Assembly: GCA_963693085.1 (NCBI GenBank)
Contig: OY856409.1
Location: forward strand, 665,475,591 to 665,539,590
DNA length: 64,000 bases
Reading direction: 5' to 3'
DNA from: Alisma plantago-aquatica
Taxonomy: Eukaryota; Streptophyta; Magnoliopsida; Alismatales; Alismataceae
Shown in pieces: positions 34,146-46,392 of the stretch. Within the stretch, counting starts at the first letter, position 1. Every line of letters begins with the position of its first letter. A program made the translations under genes and the position numbers. A model generated the notes under the pieces. It had not been told where the DNA came from. It ran no database searches and saw only the letters and a list, made by a program, of their open reading frames with translations.

Positions 34146-35378
34146 TTACGAGAAAAGGGCAGGATACTTTCTTCTCATCTCATCCTCTAACTCCCAAGTG
34201 GCTTCTTCAATACCACGATGGTTCCAGAGGACTTTCACAAGACTTATATCTTTCTTCTTTAACTTTTTAATTCGTTTATCAAGGATTGACACTGGTCCCT
34301 CCTCATAGGATATGTCATCATTCAATTCTACCTCCATAGGTTGTAGAACTGACTCGGTGTCTGGGTGACATTTCTTCAACATAGAAATGTGAAACACAGG
34401 ATGTAACCTCTGTAATTCTGGGGGAAGCTCTAGTTTATATGCTACCTTTCCAATCCGTTCAATGATTGGATAAGGCCCCATATATCTAGGAGCTAACTTC
34501 CCCTTCCTTCCAAAACGAAGGACCCCTTTCCAAGGTGAGACCTTAAGATACACTTTGTCTCCAACCTGGAACTCTAAGGGTCTACGACGTTTGTCAGCAT
34601 AAGATTTCTGCCTATCCTGAGCAGTCTTAATCTTATGTTGTATAACTTTAATTTTTTCCGTGGTTTGCTGCACCAGGTCAGGACCTAACAACTGGTGCTC
34701 ACCAGTCTCAAACCAACACAAGGGTGATCTACAACGTCTACCATATAAGGCTTCATAAGGTGCCATATCAATACTATGCTGGTAGCTATTGTTATAGGAA
34801 AACTCTATCAAGCTTAGGTGTAGATCCCAACTTCCGGTGAACTGGAGAACACATGCTCGCAACAGGTCTTCTAAGGTTTGTATGGTCCTTTCCGACTGTC
34901 CATCAGTCTGTGGATGAAAGGCCGTACTAAACCTCAGCTTAGTGCCTAAGGCTCTGTGCAACTGTTCCCAAAAACGACTGGTAAACTGAGGACCTCTGTC
35001 AGAAACTATTGTGACAGGAACTCCGTGCAAACGCACTATCTCTTGAACATATAACTCTGATAACTTTTCAGCAGAATAGGTTGTTTTGACAGGTAAGAAA
35101 TGTGCTATCTTAGTCAACCTATCAACAATTACCCAAATGGAATCATGCCCTTTGCTTGTCCTGGGTAGGCCAACAACAAAGTCCATGGTCACATGGTCCC
35201 ATTTCCACTGTGATATGGGTAAAGGTTGCATTATTCCTGCAGGCTTCTGGTGTTCAGCTTTAACTTGCTGACACACAGAACACCTCAGAACAAACTCTGC
35301 AACGTCCTTCTTCATCCCAGGCCACCAATACAGATCCTTCAAATTCCGATACATCTTGGTGCTCCCTGGATGCATAGC
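34146..35378 (-). pseudogene. pol: Chromovirus Pol: integrase and chromodomain
   Basis: Third part of the frame, after TAA at 35379-35381. Zinc-binding residues end with CSVCQQVK (about residues 32-39 from the MHPGST start). Core catalytic residues are present: Asp in HVTMDFVVGLP, Asp in IVSDRGPQF and Glu in QSERTIQTLE. The C-terminal domain has VGDKVYLKVSPW. The last 60 residues are a chromodomain (ILDKRIKKLKKK, then VLWNHRGIEEATWELE), which in this family binds modified histones and steers integration. Ends in a normal stop at 34146. It is in frame with the upstream part. All motifs look complete, so the break is only the stop. Confidence 0.93.
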
Positions 35379-36014
35379 TTACATGGAAGAATGGGCTTCT
35401 TCCATGACTAACTTCCTTAAGTTGTCCATATCCGGCACTATCATTCTTCCATTATAACAAGCTACTTGATCTTTTGAGTCGTGAAACCCATCTTGCTTCT
35501 CATTTCCATACTCAGATCTTATATGTTGAACTGCAGCATCTTCTAGCTGTGCTTCTTTAATCTGCTCTCTTAGGGTAGGTTTAATATGCATCTCAGCTAA
35601 CAAACCGGCTAGCAATGACACCTTCAACTGTACATTGTCTTGCCTTAAAGAGATAAGCATATCTCTTCTAGAGCATACTAAAGAGTTTAGTTGTGCTCTA
35701 TTCATGGTTGATGTTGCTGATTTCCTACTCAAGGCATCTGCAACAACATTGGCCTTGCCCGGATGGTAATCAATTGTACAGTCATAGTCCTTGATTAACT
35801 CCATCCAGCGACGTTGCCTCATGTTGAGCTCATGCTGAGAAAAGATATACTTAAGGTTTTTGTGGTCTGTGAAAATCTGGAATGTCTCTCCGTAGAGATA
35901 ATGTCTCCAGATCTTCAAAGCATGAACCACAGCTGCTAACTCCAGATCGTGTGTTGGATAATTCTCCTCGTGTTTCTTAAGCTGTCGGGAAGCAAAAGAA
36001 ATCACTTGTTTATC
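35379..36014 (-). pseudogene. pol: Chromovirus Pol: RNase H segment
   Basis: In frame between the TAG at 36015-36017 and the TAA at 35379-35381. RNase H residues are visible: Glu in [12 protein letters not shown], Asp in [11 protein letters not shown], and [10 protein letters not shown]. The first catalytic Asp (CDASKNG) is just upstream, in the preceding segment. The end EEAHSSM is the start of the integrase zinc-binding region, so the TAA cuts integrase. There is no frameshift. Confidence 0.92.
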
Positions 36015-38801
36015 CTACATCAACACACATCCTAGTCCATTCTTGGAAGCATCACAGAAAACTACATATCCTTTTCCTTGTTCAGGTAGCACTAACACAG
36101 GTGCACTTGTCAACTTCTCCTTCAGCAGCTGGAAAGATTGTTGACACTTATCACTCCAAGAAAAAGGAACATCTTTCCGGGTTAACTTGGTCAAAGGTAA
36201 AGCTATAGAACTAAAGTTCTTAATGAACCTTCGATAATAGCCAGCTAACCCCAAGAAACTTCGGATTTCCGTCGGTGTCTTCGGTTGTTCCCATTGTAGA
36301 ACAGATTCTACCTTTGTAGGGTCAACACGAATTCCCGAGGCGGATATTACATGTCCAAGAAAAGATACCTCCGACAGCCAGAACTCACACTTGCTAAACT
36401 TAGCATACAACTTATGTTCTCTTAGCAAGGTCAAAGCTTGGCGAAGATGCTGCTCATGCTGCTGAGCATCTTTACTATAAATCAGTATGTCATCTATGAA
36501 GACGACAACACACTGATCAAGGAAAGGTCGAAAAACTCTATTCATGAGTTCCATAAATGCAGCTGGTGCATTGGTTAGTCCAAACGACATAACCGTGAAC
36601 TCATAGTGACCATATCTTGTCCTAAAGGCAGACTTGGATATGTCACTATCCTTAATACGAAGTTGGTGATATCCAGACCTCAAGTCTATCTTTGAAAACA
36701 CTGTTGCACCACGCAACTGGTCAAAGAGATCATCAATCCTCGGCAGAGGATACTTATTCTTTATTGTCACTTTATTGAGTTGTCTATAGTCGATGCACAA
36801 CCGCATTGACCCATCTTTCTTTTTAACAAACAAGACCGGAGCACCCCAAGGTGAAGTACTCGGTCGGATAAAACCTCTCTCAAGTAGCTCTTGAAGTTGT
36901 TTCTTGAGTTCTGCCATCTCGGCAGGAGCCATTCTATACGGAGTTTGAGCTATGGGTTTCGTATCTGGAATCAGATTGATTTCAAAGTCAATCTCCCGAG
37001 GTGGTGGTATACCAGGAAGTTCTTCAGGAAACATATCTTCGAATTCCCTGACTATGGGAACTTCGGCAGGATTGGAACTTTCCTTGGTAACATCTACCAC
37101 ATGGGCTAAGAATGCATAACATCCTTGCCTCAACAGCTTATCAGCAACCATAGCTGATACAAGACAGGTGGGCAGAATCTTTCTTTCACCTTGAAAGATC
37201 CATGTGTTGCTTTCATCAGCAAACACAGCCAACTTGGACTCACAATCCAAGACAACTCTATACCTTTCTAAGGTATCCATCCCGAGGATTATATCAAATA
37301 CCTGCATATCAAGTGGTATAAGATCCACTTGAATGCGATGGTCAGAAAAGAAAAGGATGCAGGGAGAACATACCTCCTGCAAAACGGCAGACCCACTCAA
37401 CGGAGTCTCTAACAACAAACTATCTGCTCTATGGCTAACAGTCACATTGCAATTACGAATCACTTCACGAGTGATGAAAGAGTGCGTAGCACCCGGATCA
37501 ATCAGAACAGATACATCACAGGATATAGACATATCAGAATATAAAAGTTTCATCTGACCTGCCACTACCCGTGGATTGACCACTGCCTCAGGTGGGTTCA
37601 TAGCATAGAACCTCGCAGTCGCCTGGTGTTGAGGTGGTGCTGATGATCCAGCTTGAGACGCTTGTCCACGTCCTCGAGCTGCTCCTTGATGTTGTCTATT
37701 CTGAGATCCCTGTTGATTCTGTCTCGGGGTTTGTTGTGTCACATCGATAGGCCTAGAACGGCAATCCTTCATCACGTGTCCCACCTTACCACAGTTGTAG
37801 CAACTCTTCTCCTGTTGCTGTGGTCTGGGTGGCCCAGTAACTGACACTGATGCAGAACTGTGCGTCCCTTGAAGCGGTTGACTCCGTCCTCTACCTCTAC
37901 TTGGTGTCCATTGAGTTTGAAAACTCGATCTGGGTGGTGGAGGGTTAGGTGCAGAGAATCTAGGTTTCTTGGAATCCCTAGATGAAGAACCCTGGAACTG
38001 GGGATATCTTTTATGGGTTTGTCTTTTCTCAACCACAGATCTCTCTATCCTTCGGACTGACTCAACGAAGGTAGAGAATCTCTCTCTATTTTCTAAGGCA
38101 GACACAGGGGTTGACATATCAGAATTCAAACCCTTCTCGAATCTTCTGATTCTTTCCTCATCCGTAGCGGCCATGTGCGGACAAAACCGCAGCAACTCCA
38201 TGAACTTAGCTTCATACTCACTAATGTTCATCATACCCTGCCTTAGTTTCTCAAACTGAGAGATCTTCTCATCTAGGAAGGTCTTTGGAAAATATCTATT
38301 GATAAATTCCCGACGAAACTCTTCCCATGAGAACTCTACTCCAGGTCTCTTCTGCTCTTCCATGTTCCACCAGTGACCAGCACTGCCTTTGAGAAGATAG
38401 ACAGCATGTCTAACCTTCTCAGCTTCCGGAATCATAAGAATCCTGAAAGCCTTCTCCAACTCTGTCAACCATAAGTCAGCATCTGCAGGGTCGGCAGTTC
38501 CGAAGTACTCGGTAGCTCCGACACGACGAAGTCGTTCGAATGTCTTACCGATACCTTGTGCTTTAGGCTGGACAGGTGCCCTAGGTGCAGGAATGGGCAT
38601 CCTATCGGTTATATGTGTCATGGCAGTCATGAACTGCCCGAACATCGTCTGTACAGCTGGATCACTCATGTCAGCTGGGTCGAACTGGGGTGGCTCTCTT
38701 GGCGACTCAGGTGCAGGTTGTTCTATTCTCGGAACCCTTGCACCGCCTCGAGGTGCACTAGCACTACTTTCTGCCACGTGCTCATCGTGATGTTCTGACA
38801 T
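36015..38801 (-). CDS. gag-pol: Chromovirus Gag-protease-RT polyprotein (first part of Gag-Pol)
   Basis: 928 residues from ATG at 38801, about 130 bp after the PBS side of the LTR. Order: Pro-rich N-terminus; retrotransposon gag domain at about 90-250 ([37 protein letters not shown]); CX2CX4HX4C knuckle [14 protein letters not shown] at 334-347; aspartic protease with [10 protein letters not shown] at about 434-443; RT at about 620-800 with [19 protein letters not shown] and catalytic [12 protein letters not shown] (767-777); connection region; start of RNase H (CDASKNG at 916-922). It ends at an in-frame TAG, where Gln is likely in relatives. Protease has DPG in place of DSG, a change I recall in other del-like elements. 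Apart from the stop it looks functional. Expression as one frame is usual for this group. Confidence 0.95.
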   Translation of the reverse strand: MSEHHDEHVAESSASAPRGGARVPRIEQPAPESPREPPQFDPADMSDPAVQTMFGQFMTAMTHITDRMPIPAPRAPVQPKAQGIGKTFERLRRVGATEYFGTADPADADLWLTELEKAFRILMIPEAEKVRHAVYLLKGSAGHWWNMEEQKRPGVEFSWEEFRREFINRYFPKTFLDEKISQFEKLRQGMMNISEYEAKFMELLRFCPHMAATDEERIRRFEKGLNSDMSTPVSALENRERFSTFVESVRRIERSVVEKRQTHKRYPQFQGSSSRDSKKPRFSAPNPPPPRSSFQTQWTPSRGRGRSQPLQGTHSSASVSVTGPPRPQQQEKSCYNCGKVGHVMKDCRSRPIDVTQQTPRQNQQGSQNRQHQGAARGRGQASQAGSSAPPQHQATARFYAMNPPEAVVNPRVVAGQMKLLYSDMSISCDVSVLIDPGATHSFITREVIRNCNVTVSHRADSLLLETPLSGSAVLQEVCSPCILFFSDHRIQVDLIPLDMQVFDIILGMDTLERYRVVLDCESKLAVFADESNTWIFQGERKILPTCLVSAMVADKLLRQGCYAFLAHVVDVTKESSNPAEVPIVREFEDMFPEELPGIPPPREIDFEINLIPDTKPIAQTPYRMAPAEMAELKKQLQELLERGFIRPSTSPWGAPVLFVKKKDGSMRLCIDYRQLNKVTIKNKYPLPRIDDLFDQLRGATVFSKIDLRSGYHQLRIKDSDISKSAFRTRYGHYEFTVMSFGLTNAPAAFMELMNRVFRPFLDQCVVVFIDDILIYSKDAQQHEQHLRQALTLLREHKLYAKFSKCEFWLSEVSFLGHVISASGIRVDPTKVESVLQWEQPKTPTEIRSFLGLAGYYRRFIKNFSSIALPLTKLTRKDVPFSWSDKCQQSFQLLKEKLTSAPVLVLPEQGKGYVVFCDASKNGLGCVLM

Positions 38802-38913
38802 TCTTATGTATTTTCTTCTCCTGAGGAGCAGAAGATTCTATTAGATAAGGAAGGAGTACTAAAGGTAGACTCGACATCCTAAGTCCTATGCCTCTGTAGA
38901 CTCAACTGAACCT

Positions 38914-38928
38914 GGAGCTCTGATACCA
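38914..38928 (-). other. Chromovirus primer binding site
   Basis: Minus-strand TGGTATCAGAGCTCC, complementary to the initiator-Met tRNA end, five bases from the LTR end. Confidence 0.92.
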
Positions 38929-41399
38929 CTACTTGTGGGCTCTGATCTCCAAACCATGACATAAACACGATTAAAACTTAGCGGAAGCGAATCGGTAATC
39001 AGCGGAAGACAGAAATCATGGGAAATTAAAACTTTTCGAGATAAGAACTTGTATCCATAAAAACTCCTTTTATAAAGAGAGGTAACTGTTTACATCTCAG
39101 GATAATTACTTCTTGAGTAATTATATACATCAAGATACAAAATCTCAAGATCACATAACACAAGACTCCAAGACCTGAGAGTACAGAGGACACATAGGAC
39201 TGACTCTAACTACACCACATGGCAGGACAAATCTCCACCTGAGATTACTGCTGCCCCTGGTGCTGCTGCTGCTGAGACCGATCACCTGTAGGTTGGTTCC
39301 TTCGTCTCCGACGTCCACCTAAAAAGTTGAAGTCTACAGGGTGAGACAATTATACATAATTGTCCCAGCGAGAGTTATAACTCTTCGCCAGAAGCTTTAT
39401 ATAACATCAAAGATTATTTTAAACAGTAAAGCCTTCAAAGCATTCTATAACAGTTGCAAATATAACAAGATCTCTACAAATTAGGAGATATGGAGAATAT
39501 CAACATTATTGCAATGTAACATCAATCAACTAACTTGGAGTCATCTCTAACAAGTTATACTACATGGTTGATTATGTTTTACAAACAACATTATGCCCTG
39601 TGGAGATGAGGCTTACCACTCATACTCCAACTGATCACTGAGAAGCCGCATCAGTATCATACATAGGTCATTAAGAGAACCGGATTCTCATGACCTTCAC
39701 CTTCCTCAGTAAGTAAGAGGATCACTTGTAGGACATCTCGTGTCTCTACTACTATAGCTCACCAGGGTAAACTGGTCCTTCGCTATTCTAGAGTCACAGT
39801 GGCGTTCTGTACTCTCTTCGTCATCAGGAGGTTTCATATTTACCTACCACTGATACGGATATCTGTGCTGTCTTTGTCATCAGGAGGTTTCATGTTTACC
39901 TACCACTGATACGGTATGGAACTATAGTGAAGGATGGATGGATTACACATCTACATCACTTTCCTACACTAGGATGTAAGGTTCTACACATCCATGTACC
40001 CCACATACTCAAAAGTATGTGTTCCAGGAGTTCCCTGAGGAAAACCTGTTTCACCATCACTTAATTTCTGACAATGATGGATCTATGATCAGGGCTCTAC
40101 ATTATACGTGATTAGTTAGGTACATTCAGTATTCTTTAACAACATACATTGTTCTTCAAACAATAACAATAGCATAGCAGCTATAAAAGAAGAATACTAA
40201 ATGTAACAGGCCTAACTCATATCAATCATTATTTCTCATTATCCTCATCACAAGTCATCTCTAAGGCATGACCTTGATGGTATTCATGGCTCTCATAGCC
40301 CATTATCAGCATAGGATGCCACTGGCAAGGCATCAGATTACTTTACTTATTCATAAGGCTAACAACATGCCTTTAATGAATATAACATCAACATCCATAC
40401 CTGGATATGATTACCTTCGTATCAGAACCTGCATGGTTAATACATCTGATAAAGATAATGCAACAATAAGGAATGTACTTCCTACTCTTGTGATAAGAGT
40501 TAAATCTTTAATTCAAATCAAATAGAGTTTAATACTCAAAAGCATGCCATTACCCTTGAATTAGGGTTTACTATTCACATCGAGGTGAATTAAACTCATA
40601 ACATCATCATGTATGAGTAACATCTTCATTGATGCTCTTGGATTAGTTAAAGGTTCATCATTTATCATAATTAGGGTTTCTATGATCTCACACAGGTGGA
40701 TCATACCCTAATTATGCTCATTTCTGTGTATTGGGGATGCTTCAATTGAGTTTCCATTTAAAAAGGGTACTTTCTCTCTCTAGAAGTACTTTCTCTCTCT
40801 AGAAGTACTTTCTCTCTCATCATAAGGTTAGGTGATGTCAACATCACTCCAAAACAGGTTGGGTTGAGTCATCATAGGCTAACATAGCCAAAAACATCAC
40901 CATTAATTGATTAGAGTTACTTTCTCTCTCTAGGGTACTTTCTCTCTCTAGAGTACTCTCTCTTTCATCATACTAATGGTTGATGGTAACATTAGATTAG
41001 ATTAAGTTGGATAGAGTCATTATGACTAAAAACATCATTCTCATGTAATTAGGGTTTGAATTGAGCAAGGTATAACTTAATTGACCCTTCAGGGGTATTT
41101 TGGTAATTCACCCCATTGATCATCATCATGGTCAAAAACCTTAGTCAAATAACCTCTTACTATCCTAGATTATCATTAGGGTTTGATTTGGGCAACATTG
41201 AACCATTTACATCATCAAATGATTGAATGAGGTCAACCTTGAATCACATTGATTGATTTCAATCATTAATCATCAATTGGGTTGAGATTGGTTGAAAGTG
41301 TTGACCGTTTGCCCACTTTGACCCTCCAAGACCGCGAGCCTCTTTCTAGCTCCAAGACCGCGAGCCCCCTTAGGCTTCAAGACCGTGAGCCTCTTCAAG

Positions 41400-41556
41400 G
41401 TCTTGAGACCGTGAGCCCCCTCATGGTCTTGAGACCGTGAGCCCCCTCATGGTCTTGAGACCGTGAGCCCCCTCATGGTCTTGAGACCGTGAGCCCCCTC
41501 ATGGTCTTGAGACCGTGAGCCCCCTCATGGTCTTGAGACCGTGAGCCCCCTCATGG
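41400..41556 (-). repeat. 26-bp tandem repeat, six perfect units (5' LTR)
   Basis: Same unit as at 31453-31686 but two units fewer. LTRs are identical at the time of insertion, so the number changed afterwards in one of the two copies, or came from template switching. Confidence 0.93.
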
Positions 41557-41839
41557 TCTCAGCCGCTTGGTCCTTCAACAGGGCTCAAAGATGCAACCGA
41601 TAATGTCAACCCATGTTGAAGCCCTCAAATGGTCAAAGCTATGTTGACCACTTATGGGTTTAGTCAATTAAGATTATGCTTGATCACTTGGTCATTCAAT
41701 TGACCCATAATGGTTAACCAATTATGGTTGAAATCGATTCAATTAGGGTCTATCAATGTTCACCCATCAACACTCAACAGTGTGCATCAACACAAGGTTG
41801 AACCCTTCAATTGAGCTCCAATTGGGCCCAAACTTGGCC

Positions 41840-42760
41840 CAAACGGTCTTGAGGTCATGTGGGTGGACCCCACATGGTATTGAGACCGTTTTCCCAAGAT
41901 TTCATCAAAGTCTAAGGTGATTTGATAGGGGTTGAACCATGATTAAACCACAAAACAGAATTTTGATTAAATTACTAACTTATTTGCAATTGGGTCCTCA
42001 ATTGGTCAAAATACTCAACCCTAGACCTTCAAACGGTCTTGGGTGATTGTCCTCTCGGTCTTGAGACCGTTTGCCCATCCAAAATTTTGGATTCTAGTGC
42101 AAATTCATCAAGGTCTGACCCATTGAGTTGATGATCATGTCAATATTTAATTGCAATGTAATTTGGTGTAATTGTACCTTCAATTGGTCAACAAATCTTG
42201 ACCCCCAGACCTCCAAACGGTCTTGGTTGATTGCCCTCACGGTCTTGAGACCGTTTGGTGACCCCCAAACGGTCTTGAGACCGTTTAGGTCAATCAACCC
42301 TAAAAACCCTAATTAGGTCACCATAATTTCAGTACTGATTTTATCTAGGGTTAGCCCTAGTATTCACCCTTCAACTCTTAGCCCGTTTGGAATTAGACCA
42401 TCAAACTTGGTGAGTTGTTAATTAACATAATTTTGAACAGTAATCTCATACGGTCAACGCTTAGTCAACGACCTTACACGGTCTTGAGACCGTTTGCCCA
42501 AAAAGGCAATTTCAGACCGTTTGAAAATCAGCAATTAATTCATTTAAAGTTGTGACTTAAAAAGGTCATATCTCCCGATTCCTTTGGAGTTAGTCTCCCA
42601 AATTTTGAGGGTAATTAGCCTATATAATTAGGAACAGGTTTCTTATACGGTCCACGCTCGGTCAACGGGGCCAAACGGTCTTGAGACCGTTTGCCCTGTC
42701 GCGGTCTCGAGACCGTTTGCTCACCTCGCGGTCTTGAGTCCGTGAGAGCAAACTGTTAGG
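41840..42760. repeat. Palindromic ACGGTCTTGAGACCGT repeats in the chromovirus 5' LTR
   Basis: Same dispersed set as at 31960-32900. Small base differences between the copies, such as near 42480 (ACACGGTC against ACATGGTC), show independent change since insertion. Confidence 0.9.
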
Positions 42761-43976
42761 ACCGTTTAAGGAAAAGAAAAGCGGTGGGTTTTCCTTGGAA
42801 ATCACGCCTTCATCTTCTAGCTCAAGAACAGTACAGATATCCCACGGGTTTGCTTGCAACATAGCAAGGAAAAGTAGGGAAATACTAAGAGCTATCATCA
42901 AATCGCATATAAAGATGCACATAGTAAAGCATGGGTTTAGAGTTATAAAACCCGCCTAAAGCTTGCTTCTTGAGCTCCAAGCTTTCAAGCTCCAAGCTCT
43001 AATGGCGTCCTTGAGTTCCCACAGGTTGGCCAAGGTGAAAACTCCAAGGAAGGATGAAAAGAGACGGCTAGAAAGATAGGGTTTCGAGAATTAGCCATGA
43101 AGCTGACCTTGAATTCGAATTCTAACCATGGAATTAGGCAAGAAGAGGGGTTTAAACCTACCTTGCACCCCTTGTTCGTCCTCCTTAGCTCCAAGGAAGT
43201 CCTTGGTCATCTTTGGTGAAATGAAACAGTAAGGGAACGAAGGGTGAGTTCCCTTGCAACTAAGGGAAGGAGGCTTATGTACATGGGGTAGGATTTTCAA
43301 CATTAGTTCATAAGTTTCCCTTAATTCCAACTAAGTCCTTCCTTTATTACTTGCTCGTCCCTTCCTCTTTATTCTAAGGACAAACCTTATCTTAAGTTAT
43401 AGAAAAGAAGGCAAGGGAGAACAATCTAATAATAAAGTTCATACTTAAAGGGATATTGCACATATACCCTGATTATTCAATCACAAAGCCTATTTCTTAA
43501 CTTGATAACTCAATTGAGGTGAATTCCTCATCATTTCTTCTATAAATGATGGCAAAAGTCTAAAAAGATACATTAGATGACATTATTTACAAATTGCATC
43601 CCATCATTTGGGTAAATTGCATTTTACCCCAAATTAGGGTTTCAAGCCCTGGGATTGCTTCCACAGCTGCACCTTGGTGCTCTAGCTTGGGAAATCCCTC
43701 AAACTTTGCCAAAGAGATTCTCATGATGTCTCAAAATCAGAGGAACATCTCATCATGTTCAAATTGCAAGCTAACCCTTTCAACTGGATAAATTGCACAT
43801 AGGTCCCTGTATATCAAAACAATGCTACAACTTTAAATAAAAAGGAGCAAATACTGAAATATACGTTTCTGAGAAGCTTAATTACATGCTCAGAGTTAAT
43901 CACAAAGATTTAATTACATATTTAGGCAAAAGACCTAGGGTTAACTCATAACCCAGGTCAGGGATGTTACATTTTC

Positions 43977-45117
43977 CTTCTTATTCGCTTTCTCCTTTAT
44001 TTTATCTTTTACATGTTTTCTTGAGATTTTTGCTTTCTCTATCTCAAGGAGTTCTTCTTCGTCTCTTTCATATTCACTCAGGACACTTAAGGAGTTCGAT
44101 GAATTGTCATTTGTGATTTCCCCCTCTTCTGTTGTAGTTGTGCCTAAGCTGTTGGCTATTCTTTGGGTTTGTTATTCTTCTTCTTCCATATCTTTTTGGG
44201 GACCTGAAAGTCTTGGGCATCATTTCCTTCTATCATCCTACTATGTGGGAATTCTTCATTGACATGTCTTAAGATGCAACATCTTGAGCATCTCTTGGGA
44301 ATGAATTGGTATTTGATCTGGAATAGGATTTCTCCTTTTACTGGGGCATTTTCCCTTGCCTTGTCAGGGATTTCCTCATCTGTCTCTATCTCCACTAGGA
44401 TTCTAGCTTCTCAGTACGTGCAACCTCAATAGATATGGTTTCCACATGTATGACCTTTCCTACTCCCACCTCTATCATGCCAGTGGATTTACTTGTCCAA
44501 GTCTTCCCGTTAGATGGTATATGAATTCAAACAGGAAGAGAAGACATGTCATCCTTCTTCAATTCATCATCGAACATGTAGTGTTTCGCGATGACTAGGT
44601 GACTATCGATCCATCTAGGACCACTATTGAGACAGGCATCTTTGGCATTGGAGAAGTGGATTAAAACGAACCCACCCTCATTAGACACAATGTCAAAGTC
44701 ATCTTTGGGAGACCAGACATATCTGATCCATGCAAGAAGGTGAGGGTAATACGGGCGCTTTCCCATGACGTAGATTGAAACTGAGAATTCCCAGATGTCT
44801 TTCATGCATCTGTATTCATCAGCATCCAGATCTATGATAACTCTTCCTTCCTTCTTGGTGAGCTTTGAGAAAACTAGGCCAGAGCACTCCTTCTCCTGGG
44901 TTGGTGTTTGCTTTACAACTTGAGTCCATGGTTTCTTCATGGGAGCATTGTTGTTCTCTTCATTAGGGTTAGAGGTTTCAATGGTGGTGGGTCTGGGTGG
45001 AGGGTTGGATGGGGTGGTGGGTGGGAGTGTGGAGGGTGTGTCCTATCCAGCGGTGGCCTCCATGGCCTCCGGTCCCTCTCTGGATCGCTTGGCAGTCTCT
45101 AGATGAACCCTAGGAGG
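43977..45117 (-). pseudogene. LINE ORF1 (DUF4283-type RNA-binding protein), broken
   Basis: Minus strand. About 44940-44527 holds a DUF4283-like domain (GKRPYYPHLLAWIRYVW, GGFVLIHFSNAKDA, GPRWIDSHLVIAKHY). About 44395-44156 holds a zinc-knuckle remnant (CSRCCILRH) whose last Cys is lost (EEFPHS). Stops between the parts show decay. The 5' end, near 45117, is Gly/Pro-rich and abuts a TATG repeat that belongs to the next LINE. This is the ORF1 that goes with the ORF2 fragment at 27049-29007; the chromovirus separates them. Such ORF1 proteins bind LINE RNA. Confidence 0.85.
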
Positions 45118-45134
45118 GGCAAGTATGTATTATG

Positions 45135-45166
<32 letters not shown>

Positions 45167-45178
45167 TGTATGTATGAT
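45118..45178. repeat. TATG microsatellite, tail of the next LINE copy
   Basis: About a dozen TATG units. It directly precedes (on the + strand) the 3' end of a minus-strand LINE, so on that strand it is the element's tail. Confidence 0.9.
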
Positions 45179-46392
45179 AAATTGGTAAATACATTCCAAC
45201 TCCAAAAGGAGGTAAAGTTGGAGTTACACCCTTACAAGTAGAATCCCATAAATAATCACAACATACCTTTAAAAATAGTGTTAAAATAGGTTCCAATTTC
45301 TCAAGCTCAAACTAAATACTAGAAAAATTCTAGACTTAGGAGTGATATAAAGAAAATAGACCTCATGCGCTAACTTAGCAAATAAGGTTAGTCACACATT
45401 GGGTTTACCACCATGCTACCTAGTACTCTGTTCATGCCATATGTAGTGTGCACAACTTGTGATGCACCAAAGAAGCAACACCTTGTCACCATTCTTCATC
45501 TTGATGATTAGAAAAATGATTTGCTCTAGATTCAGATCACCTTGTACACCTAGTTTGAGACCAATACAGGCCCAAATGTATTTCCAGATTTTACAAATGC
45601 CAAATAAGTGTTGTACAAAGTCCATGGATGAATAACAAAGATAACATGTCACAGATACACTAGAGTACCATGCATGTACCTTCTGCATAATGAAAAGATA
45701 GTTTTTGTGGGCTTTGAAAGTAGAGGTGATCCATATAGGATTGTGAAGTTTCTCCCAAATGTTCTTGGCAGCCTCATCAAGAAGTAGATGTTGTCTACAT
45801 CTCTCCCAAATTTCATTATTGTCTTCTTATGGTATGAACTGATCCCATAGGCCAGTCATTCTTCTCCAAGTCATTGAGAAGACACATCTATGATTAGGTT
45901 TAAAATTAGAGAAGGACACATATCTCTTCAACATCCAAAAGGCCCATTGTGAGCTACCATCCACTAGTTTCTTGATTTGTACAAGAGTATGGACGTTAAC
46001 TAGGTCTTGTAAGGTTGGTAGGTTAAGTCCACCTTCTTGAAGGGAAAGGAAATATTTTTTCAACTGGTCGGTTGGGGTGCACTACCCCGAACAAATCGGC
46101 CATCATCATCACCATTCTCCTCAGTGTGGAGAAGGTTATTTTTCCTTGGTTCATCCAAAATCTGATGAGGCCAAATGCACAACTTATGACGAGGACAAGT
46201 CAACCTACCATTGACAACATATAGCCTGGCCATCAACTGATCACATCCTTCAACTCATCAAGACATCAATGAAAGTGCTTCCGCCTCAGGTTGTTACTTT
46301 CCATAGGGAACCCAAGGTATTTAGTAGGGAATAAGTTGATTTGAACACCCATTAGGTCAGCTAAATTGTTTTTGTTCTAGAATGATTTATGT
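45179..46392 (-). mobile_element. 5'-truncated LINE copy A
   Basis: Minus strand: C-terminal RT region (46380-46080), EGGLNLPTLQDLVN at about 46030, and a zinc-type RT-associated domain (CYLCYSSMDFVQHLFGIC) near 45640-45580. A 3' untranslated end and a CATACATA tail at 45118-45178 follow. Frames are broken. It is more diverged from copies B to E than they are from each other. The 5' end is near 46392, where copy B's 3' end begins. Confidence 0.78.

Larger units (their letters stand above)
29008..43971 (-). mobile_element. Tekay/Del-type Ty3/gypsy chromovirus, nearly intact
   Basis: 14,964 bp. LTRs are 29008-34096 (3', 5089 bp) and 38934-43971 (5', 5038 bp). A 5-bp duplication TTTTC is on both sides (29003-29007 and 43972-43976). 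Minus-strand LTR starts TGTAACATCC and ends GCCCACA. The order gag, protease, RT, RNase H, integrase, chromodomain is that of chromoviruses. One 1551-codon frame has just two stops. It sits in a LINE. Sampled LTR divergence is about 1% by eye. It is a likely source of proteins for LARD-2 in the past. Confidence 0.95.
38934..43971 (-). repeat. Chromovirus 5' LTR
   Basis: Copy of 29008-34096 with six rather than eight units of the 26-bp repeat. Followed on the + strand by the duplication TTTTC (43972-43976). Regulatory signals cannot be fixed from sequence alone. Confidence 0.95.
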
